NCBI RefSeq assembly: GCF_018687715.1
Contig: NC_056758.1
Span: forward strand, 28,522,967 to 28,586,966
DNA length: 64,000 bases
From: Carya illinoinensis
Lineage: Eukaryota > Streptophyta > Magnoliopsida > Fagales > Juglandaceae
Direction: 5' to 3'
The translations under genes were made by a program, and so were the position numbers. The notes below the pieces were generated by a model, which did not search any database, was not told the origin of the DNA, and worked only from the letters and a program-made list of their open reading frames with translations. Numbering within the stretch: position 1 is the first letter of the stretch; each line of letters begins with the position of its first letter. Below are positions 58,801-64,000 of this stretch, in pieces.

Positions 58801-60863
58801 TTCCAGACTTCATTTTTGGCATGATCCATGGTGGTAGGGTTCTTAGTGCTGAATTTCCAGATCTGTTTCATATTTCTCTATATATGGATGCTTTGGTGGC
58901 TAAGATTTTGGACACTTCTAGTGGTTCATCCTGCTGGGGGCATTTTCGCCAGGAAGACCGGCCCAAACCAAGCACTAGGAAGCCCCCCCCCCCCCCCCCG
59001 CACCCCCCGAGGGGGGCCCAGAAGGCCCTAAAAGCCTGACCCAGGCCCGCAAAGTCCCTCATTGGCCCAAAAAAGACCCGCGTAAGTGGGGCATGACTGT
59101 CCGGATTAGAATGAGACGTTACACAAAAAGCGCAGGAGGCCAAACTAGCGGAAAGGAAAGGAAACACGCCAGAGAGAAGAGAGGGGACTCCAAAGCAGCA
59201 CCAGGAGATCACGCCGCATTAAATTGCTTCACCAAACAATCACACCACATTAAAGACAGCATGGCGAAGAGGGCTCCGAGAGAATATCCCTTCCCCCCAG
59301 GTCTTAGGGTATGGCCTTCTAACCCTTAAGGCTGGGTATACAAGGACCCCTGGCCTTCAGGTAAAGGGATCGAATCCTTCCAACTAAGCATTGTTTACTA
59401 GCTATATTTCTTGTCTCACGAAACACTAAAGGATTATTACTGACTTAGGCATCGGAAGTTTCCCGGGCCGTCCTAGGGCCGCCCTTTGCAATCTTTTCTT
59501 TGAAATCATAGGCCCAAGAAACCGAAGATCCGAACGGCTGAGAACCTGGCCCTTATGTGTACAAAACACACCGTCAACACATCCCATTAAAATGTTCAAT
59601 TTTCTAGAGTCGTTAATGACTGGGAAATAGAGGCTGTTTCTAAATTGTTTGGCTTATTGTATGCTACACAGCTTGGGCGGGATGAGAGTGATAGGATGGT
59701 CTAGAAGCACACTGGTAGTCTGGTAACAAGAAGTTTTCAGTTCTTTCTTTGTACAAGTTGCTGTCTAGGCAGAATGGAGTACACTCCTTTCCTTGGAAGA
59801 GTATTTGGAAGAGTAAGGTGCCTTCAAAGGTTGAGTTCTTTGAGTGGTCTGCTTCTTTAGGGAAGATTTTGACTTTGGACAATCACAAGAAGTGTGGCTT
59901 AATTGTTTTGGATTGATGCTTCTTATGTAAGAATGTTGGTGAATCGGTGGATCATTTATTATTACATTGTGAGGTGACTAGGGTGTTTAATAGAAGTGGA
60001 ATGGCTTGGGTGATGCCTAGCAGGGTGGTGGTGGTGGATCTCTTTGCTTGCTAATCTTCATCACTCCGTAATCAGAAAATAAGGTAGTCCTAAATGCGAG
60101 AGGGACAGATTTTCTTGGTCATAACTAAAACACATAACAAAAATACAGTAGCATTCTGAGCATTCACAAAGTTTCAACTCGTCATTAGAACACCAAATTC
60201 TCAAATATTTGCATCCAACAAAATAGGGCACTCTTTCTTTCTCTATATACATTTGCTGAATGCAATTAATCAGGCAGCAGCAAGATACAATGACAACAAA
60301 ATCTTAAGCCCCCAGATAATATGCAAGAGGTTTCAGATATTTAAAGATATTTAAGCGATTGTAATTTGCGTTCGAATGTCTTTCTCTCCCCCTGTTTGGA
60401 CATGGATCAGCAGAAACTAGAACTCTCTATCGATATTACACCAAATAAGTATATGAATTAATCTCTATGTTAAAAAATAAATATGCAGACTCCAATCCGT
60501 CTATGATTAAATTGTTCCTACAGCGATTTGGCCTACCGGTACCAGGAATTAGCGAACAAACAGCTTCAATTACTGATAAAGAAAGGAGCTTTGCTCCCTT
60601 AATATAAAAAATTAAAATTAAAAAAAAAAAAAGAAGAAGAAGTTAACTTATCCAAAAAGCTATAATAGGAAAAAATTAGAAGGGTATTCTCCGGTTCCCA
60701 AAAGATGAGAAAGAAATGGAATAAAAACAATGTCACGCTTTGAAATTTTGATTTTTTCCTTTCCTACATTTTTGTCTCCGCAACCAAACAGAGATCGTCA
60801 GTACCTGAAGAGCCCGGAGAATGGCAAAGACTTCCCGAGACGAGAGAAAGATAACGGTGGCAT
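49672..60863 (-). CDS. Small two-exon gene, 83 aa, probably organelle-targeted; 10.9-kb intron
   Basis: Exon 1 (60863-60805, 59 bp) starts at ATG and ends CTCTTCAG before GTACTG. Exon 2 (49864-49672, 193 bp) starts after TTTTTTATTGAGCAG and ends at a stop. Together they give 252 bp in frame (83 codons plus stop), with an Arg codon completed across the junction. The N-terminus ([13 protein letters not shown]...) has Arg, Lys, Ser and Leu but no acidic residue, like a mitochondrial presequence. Exon 2 encodes a charged, helix-rich segment with [29 protein letters not shown] and a C-terminal LKDYVNY. I believe similar small plant proteins exist but cannot name the family or function. The intron (60804-49865) is filled with nested transposons, described separately. 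The exon pairing is my inference from frame, splice sites and sense. Confidence 0.65.
50004..50239 (-). repeat. Copia element 3, 3' LTR
   Basis: 236 bp. It contains internal short duplications, for example GCGCCGTATGTAGCCTCCC twice. Confidence 0.95.
50247..56482 (-). pseudogene. Copia gag-pol polyprotein, split by a solo LTR and one stop (element 3)
   Basis: Starts at ATG 56482 ([12 protein letters not shown]). Gag runs to about 55782 and is cut inside the first zinc knuckle (CFCCKE) by the solo LTR. Reading resumes in the same frame at about 53603 with the rest of that knuckle and a second one. Then come protease ([11 protein letters not shown], about 53340), GAG-pre-integrase ([15 protein letters not shown]), integrase ([31 protein letters not shown]), reverse transcriptase ([33 protein letters not shown]) and RNase H ([12 protein letters not shown]), ending just before the polypurine tract. 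A single TAA at 51282-51284 interrupts reverse transcriptase, most simply a Gln codon mutated to stop. Apart from these two defects the frame looks intact. Confidence 0.93.
53609..55774. mobile_element. Solo LTR of a long-LTR retrotransposon (copy 2), inside Copia gag
   Basis: Begins TGTGATGACCCG and ends GGGGCGTCACA (TG...CA). A perfect 5-bp duplication TTCCT lies at 53604-53608 and 55775-55779. Removing the insert with one duplication copy rejoins the Copia zinc knuckle in frame, confirming the borders. Related to 5106-7439 by matching ends, a pyrimidine-rich tract and the ACTTACCTGCGGTACCA block. It contains short tandem units near 55150-55270 (TGGACTTYYGGCG with GAGATATTGGGCC). Open frames in the pyrimidine-rich part are compositional. 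Confidence 0.85.
57351..57586 (-). repeat. Copia element 3, 5' LTR
   Basis: 236-bp partner of 50004-50239; adjoins the primer-binding site at 57339-57350. Confidence 0.95.
57691..58494. mobile_element. Long-inverted-repeat MITE, interrupted by a SINE
   Basis: The left arm begins CAAGAATTTGATTTGATAT. The right end is its inverse (ATATCAAATCAAATTCTTG). Similarity continues inwards for about 130-150 bp on each side, through CAAATCAAGAGATTT and TTTACTTTATCTCAT. The centre has two similar blocks (TATTCAAACACACTTGAGAA twice) and no ORF. No target duplication is obvious. A 226-bp SINE sits within the right arm. The two arms could fold into a long hairpin. Confidence 0.7.
58151..58376 (-). mobile_element. 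tRNA-derived SINE
   Basis: On the minus strand the head reads GGGTAAAGGCCTTGGTC (A-box-like), and about 40 bases later AGGTTCAAATCC, a good Pol III B box (GGTTCRANNCC). The 3' end is A-rich (AATAAAATAAATAAATA). Flanking direct repeats TTCTGATCACTAT and TTCTGATCATTAT, one mismatch apart, fit target-primed insertion. SINEs are copied by LINE reverse transcriptase. Confidence 0.8.
58525..60052 (+). pseudogene. LINE ORF2 C-terminal fragment, split by a solo LTR
   Basis: The plus-strand frame gives [20 protein letters not shown] near 58565, the conserved post-RT segment of plant LINE ORF2, then GDGSRL-like sequence. After the solo LTR at 58932-59579 it continues as [14 protein letters not shown] and a zinc-binding region ([20 protein letters not shown], spaced Cys/His up to HCEVTRVFN). 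Several stops occur. Both ends are truncated and no poly(A) tail is seen. It lies antisense within the large intron. Confidence 0.8.
58932..59579 (-). mobile_element. Gypsy-type solo LTR, 648 bp
   Basis: Plus-strand start TGCTGGGGGC, end CACCGTCAACA (TG...CA). A perfect 5-bp duplication CATCC lies at 58927-58931 and 59580-59584. Read on the minus strand it begins TGTTGACGGTGTG, a common start of plant Gypsy LTRs, hence the strand call. An 18-base C run is at 58983-59000. Confidence 0.85.
60053..60804. other. Intron sequence near exon 1 of the small gene
   Basis: A/T-rich, with no element or exon recognised. It includes the splice donor GTACTG (minus strand) at 60804. Confidence 0.5.
60805..60863 (-). 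CDS. Exon 1 of the small two-exon gene
   Basis: 59-bp coding exon, ATG at 60863-60861, donor CAG/GTACTG. It lies in a locally G+C-rich island (60780-61010) typical of a gene start. Confidence 0.6.
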
Positions 60864-61056
60864 GTCCACCGGAAAGGGAACGAGCCTTCTCCTAGAATGT
60901 TTTGATAAATTTCGAAAATCCCACCGAGTAGTCGCGTGAGACGATCGTGCCCTTGCCGCTTCTCGCTGGCTTAACTAGCGAGACCGCCCTCAGAGACGAC
61001 GCCGTTTAATGAGACAATAAAAAACGTAGCGTTTTACTGTTTCATTGGAATTTGTC

Positions 61057-61062
61057 AAAAAA
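61057..61062 (-). terminator. Pol III T-run terminator of tRNA-Arg
   Basis: Six T on the minus strand directly after the discriminator base. Confidence 0.8.
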
Positions 61063-61135
61063 CGACTCCACTGGGGATCGAACCCAGAATCTCTGGTTCC
61101 GTAGACCAGCGCCTTATCCATTGGGCCATGGAGTC
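61063..61135 (-). tRNA. tRNA-Arg (anticodon ACG)
   Basis: 73 nt on the minus strand, no intron. Acceptor stem GACTCCA pairs with TGGAGTC, with discriminator G. The anticodon arm is CTGGT-CTACGGA-ACCAG, giving anticodon ACG (Arg, codons CGN). The T arm contains GGTTCGATCCC, an intact B box. A T6 tract immediately downstream is a Pol III terminator. Transcribed divergently away from the NPH3-family gene's 3' end, and about 200 bp upstream of the small gene's ATG on the same strand. Confidence 0.97.
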
Positions 61136-61737
61136 GCTATGTTACAAAGCCAAAATTTTTTATTTTTAATAACTAATAATTAGTATATTTATTTAAACCC
61201 ATTTTCTCATATTGCGAAAAATTACAGTTTATCAGTTTGTTATTAGTCCGCAGTGAAGGATAATTCTACGCTGATTATATGAATATATTGTTTTCATATG
61301 GCTTGTTTTTGCTACAAATAGAACACTATGTCCTGTGGAAACGTGGGTTTTATGAAATCCATCGAGCCAATATAAGATGAGTGCATCTTTGGTTTGGATA
61401 CAGTGTAAGTAGAATGGAGAGTAATAATATATCATGAGTATCATCTGCTACAACTCTTTTTCCCCTCAAAAATAAAACAACTAAAACATGAAAATTTTGG
61501 TGCTTTTTTTTTTCCAAAATTCTATTTCAATATTTGAAAGATTCTCACACATCCGGGCATACCTCTTGCATACAATGTTGATTTGAGTTCCTGCCTCCAA
61601 AGCCCCATGGAGAAATCACTGAACACAGTAACCCAATATCAACAACACTCAGAAGCTATTGATCTGACATTAGGCACAATCACACTACATATAACTACTA
61701 TACACTCCTGCTTTTATTATTTTACACATTTACAGAG
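61136..61737. other. Intergenic / 3' untranslated DNA of the NPH3-family gene
   Basis: A/T-rich; no additional gene recognised. Confidence 0.5.
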
Positions 61738-63588
61738 TCATGAAACTGAGTGACGCCTTCTCTTCTGAAATGGAAATCGACTCTCTGAGTTAGCCTTACC
61801 TCCTCCTACGGGCTTCATCCCATTAATCCGAAACAGGGAATTCAGCTTGCTTAGTTTTTTGGTGAATGACTTGAATAATTTATTTGCAGGATGGGACTTG
61901 ACAAGCTCTTGTTTCATAGATACGTGATCTTTCTCCAAGTCTGTTAGCCTCATTCTCATTCTTGCAACTTCAAGCTTCAGCTCTCGGTTCTCTCTTCTCA
62001 CTGATGCATAGTTATCCCTCGGAGAGATGGCTCCACTTCCTGCACCACTGCCTGAACGTTGAGGGAATTGACCATTGATTGTACCAAAGAAGAATTGGTT
62101 GTGGCCACCATTCATGGCATTGCGAAGCCTGATTTGTTCAAAGTATAGGACTTGAACTGCCATCTGCACGGGTAGCCTTTCGTTTTGTGCTGCATGACTG
62201 CAAGCTTCTTGGGATAGTTTCTGGCTGTCGATTGTTTTACAAAGTCGGTAGCGTTCAGAGTCCTTGATATTTGGATGAACCTGTAATTAGAAGCACAAGC
62301 TGGAGCTCGATCACAACTTTGAAAAGAAAGATCAAAATGATTATGTAGTGTGCAGTTTAATTAATTATGAGGGATAGAGTGAGTGGCTCACTTTGAGGAA
62401 GATATCCACAGCTCTGTACAATCCATCGCTAACCGTACGAGCATGGTCTGGAAGTAATTCTGCTAGTGCTATGAATTTTGATGTCATCAAGTTGGGGTCT
62501 AGTGCAACTTCTGCAAGATAATTGTCCAATAACTTTGATACCTTCAGAATTGAACTTTGTTTTGGAGATCCAGGGCTATCAAAATCATAGACCATTTCAC
62601 TTTCATCCCTCAAGTGATTATCTTCATCGTCATCTTCATCCAAGTTCAGAAAAATGGAGAATATCCTCAAGATTGATTCTGTATCATAAAGTGTGCTGTG
62701 GTTGTTTCCATGTGAATTCGCAGGAATTAAGATGTCTTCAAGAATTGCCTGGTCCAGTTGCAGACCAATTCGCCTCTCCAGATCTGATCTGCAAGAAGTA
62801 GATGCTGATGCTGCAATTGCTGTTTTCAGCAAACTTGAAAGAAATGCCATTGGAACTGGACTCTTTCTTGATTGGGTTGGTAGTAAGCTAACTATTGTTT
62901 CAACAATGACTCTTTGCTTCTTCTGCAGTTCCAAATCCAAGAGGATTCCTTTGACCAGGTGGGGCTCCTTGGCAACAAGCCCTTGAAGAGAATTATGGGC
63001 ATAGTTTATCAAAATTTTGCAAATCAGATCCTGTTTTAGACCCTTGGATTTTACAGCAGACAGAACCCTTTGGAAGAAATCAAGATTAAGCACTGTGAGT
63101 GATTTTCCCCACCAGTCTGCAGGTGTTTCTGTTTCTATGCTTGGGACCGTTTTCACAGGGAAGTTATGGTCTAGTTTTAATAACCCAGACGTGAGCTGCT
63201 CTTTGCATGCATTATTGGCAATTGCATTGATAAGTCTGCTAACCAGGTTGATCTCTTCGGATATGGGCAGTAGGCTTTCACAACGATGAAGAACAGATAT
63301 TGAGCTTGATATATTCGGGAGCACTATCTCCTTTAGATATGCTTCAGCTAGACTTTCTATATTTTTCTCTGCAAAATCCTCTGTCATTTCCAGGAAATGA
63401 GCTGTACAGCATAGCATAGCTACGTTTGAGAGTGTAATTTCAACATTTACTCCATAACAAAACTTTGCAGCTAGCTCAAATGCCTCTGGTCCACCAGGAA
63501 CAACAGGGAGATTTATGCGTGAAACTTTTGAATCTTTTGCTTCGAGCAACAGTTTCCGAATTCTTCCACTCTTAGAAACTAGAGGGAA
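61738..63588 (-). CDS. NPH3/RPT2-family BTB-POZ protein, last two exons (5' part outside window)
   Basis: Exon (63588-62392) follows the acceptor TTCTTTTGCAG and encodes 399 aa. Intron 62391-62281 is GTGAGC...TTACAG. The last exon (62280-61738) encodes 180 aa and the stop. The start of the visible part, FPLVSKSGRIRKLL, is the second half of the BTB domain. The NPH3 domain follows with ADWWGKSLTVLNLDFFQRVL, and across the splice the signature CKTIDSQKLSQEAC-HAAQNERLPVQ. A C-terminal coiled coil (RENRELKLEVARMRMRLTDLEKDH region) ends the protein. Family members are plasma-membrane-associated adaptors, probably CUL3 E3 substrate receptors, in phototropism and auxin-related growth. Best resemblance seems to be the At5g67385-like subgroup, at low confidence. 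The first exon with the BTB start lies beyond 64000. Confidence 0.93.
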
Positions 63589-64000
63589 CTGCAAAAGAAC
63601 CATGATCATTTTGACTTAAGCTTCTGGTGAAGTTCTCTTTTCCTCTTCGATTCTCACCTCAATCTCCTTAATATTACATTAACAATCACTTTTTATGAAA
63701 ATTCTTCAGACTATCAAGCATTGTTTGTAGTTTCATTACCAGCAGCTAAGTATGTTCTCGAAGAGAAATTTTTATTGTGAAACTTGAGCTAGAAACTATC
63801 CCAGACGGCACTGACAGAGAGATTTATGATTTGATATTATATTTTAGGATTTCATAGAGTGAAGTTTTTTTAAGTTTTAATGACAATGTGCAAACAAGTT
63901 AAATTTACAATCAATTACTGGACACAACCCAAATTTTCAAGGAAAGAAAATTTGCAGCTCAAAAGTTGGAATAAGAAAAATAACAATTAGAAGTCAAGTA
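63589..64000 (-). other. Intron of the NPH3-family gene (partial)
   Basis: A/T-rich sequence upstream of the acceptor at 63589-63591. No upstream BTB exon was recognised before the window ends. Confidence 0.6.

Noticed and set aside
60400..60700. Additional exon of the small gene
   Set aside because: No frame with splice sites and protein-like sequence was found, and exon 1 and exon 2 already join in phase.
60730..60939. Plus-strand frame of 69 codons
   Set aside because: It is antisense to exon 1 of the small minus-strand gene, which has a good donor and joins in phase with exon 2.
62478..63289. Plus-strand frames of 90-107 codons
   Set aside because: Antisense shadows of the NPH3-family coding exon.

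Overview
The window is nuclear DNA of a flowering plant. Evidence: spliced GT-AG genes, CC-type glutaredoxins (a land-plant class), an NPH3-family gene, plant Copia, Gypsy, L1-type, CACTA, hAT and Mutator-like elements, and very high A+T between genes. Several short repeat families look like ones I associate with Fagales (walnut, hickory, oak, chestnut), so a woody Fagales species is my guess, at low confidence. Only a few thousand bases encode host products; most of the rest is transposon sequence, much of it nested.

Layout. 1-4.2 kb: A+T-rich DNA with Mutator-type MITEs, two copies of a GGACCG-rich element and a retroelement scrap. 4.2-8 kb: a hAT-like element (8-bp target duplication) split by a 2.3-kb solo LTR. 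8.2-12.6 kb: a decayed Copia element whose LTRs begin TA and end TA. 12.9-18.4 kb: a nearly full-length L1-type LINE with a 16-bp target duplication. 20.5 kb: CC-type glutaredoxin gene 1. 22.5-27.5 kb: a 5-kb CACTA element (duplication GTA) carrying exons of a host pectin-methyltransferase-like (PMT) gene. 28.9-29.7 kb: Gypsy 3' remnant. 30.2-32 kb: En/Spm-associated ORF remnant. 33.3-38.4 kb: a second Copia element. 40.1-40.6 kb: a poly(A) retroposon. 42.5 kb: CC-type glutaredoxin gene 2. 43.6-48 kb: GGACCG element, LINE fragment, MITEs and a second hAT-like element. 49.7-60.9 kb: a small two-exon gene whose 10.9-kb intron is a stack of transposons. 61.1 kb: tRNA-Arg(ACG). 61.7 kb to beyond the window: an NPH3/RPT2-family gene on the minus strand, 5' end missing.

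The two glutaredoxins are probably an old tandem pair pushed apart by insertions; both have a TATA box in the same CATTATAAAT context about 140-150 bp before the ATG. The small gene at 49.7-60.9 kb is the most striking locus: 59 bp and 193 bp of coding sequence flank an intron holding a young Copia element (two LTR differences in 236 bp by eye) that is itself split by a solo LTR, a long-inverted-repeat element split by a tRNA-derived SINE, and a LINE fragment split by another solo LTR. Most element boundaries here were fixed by reading matching target-site duplications by eye.
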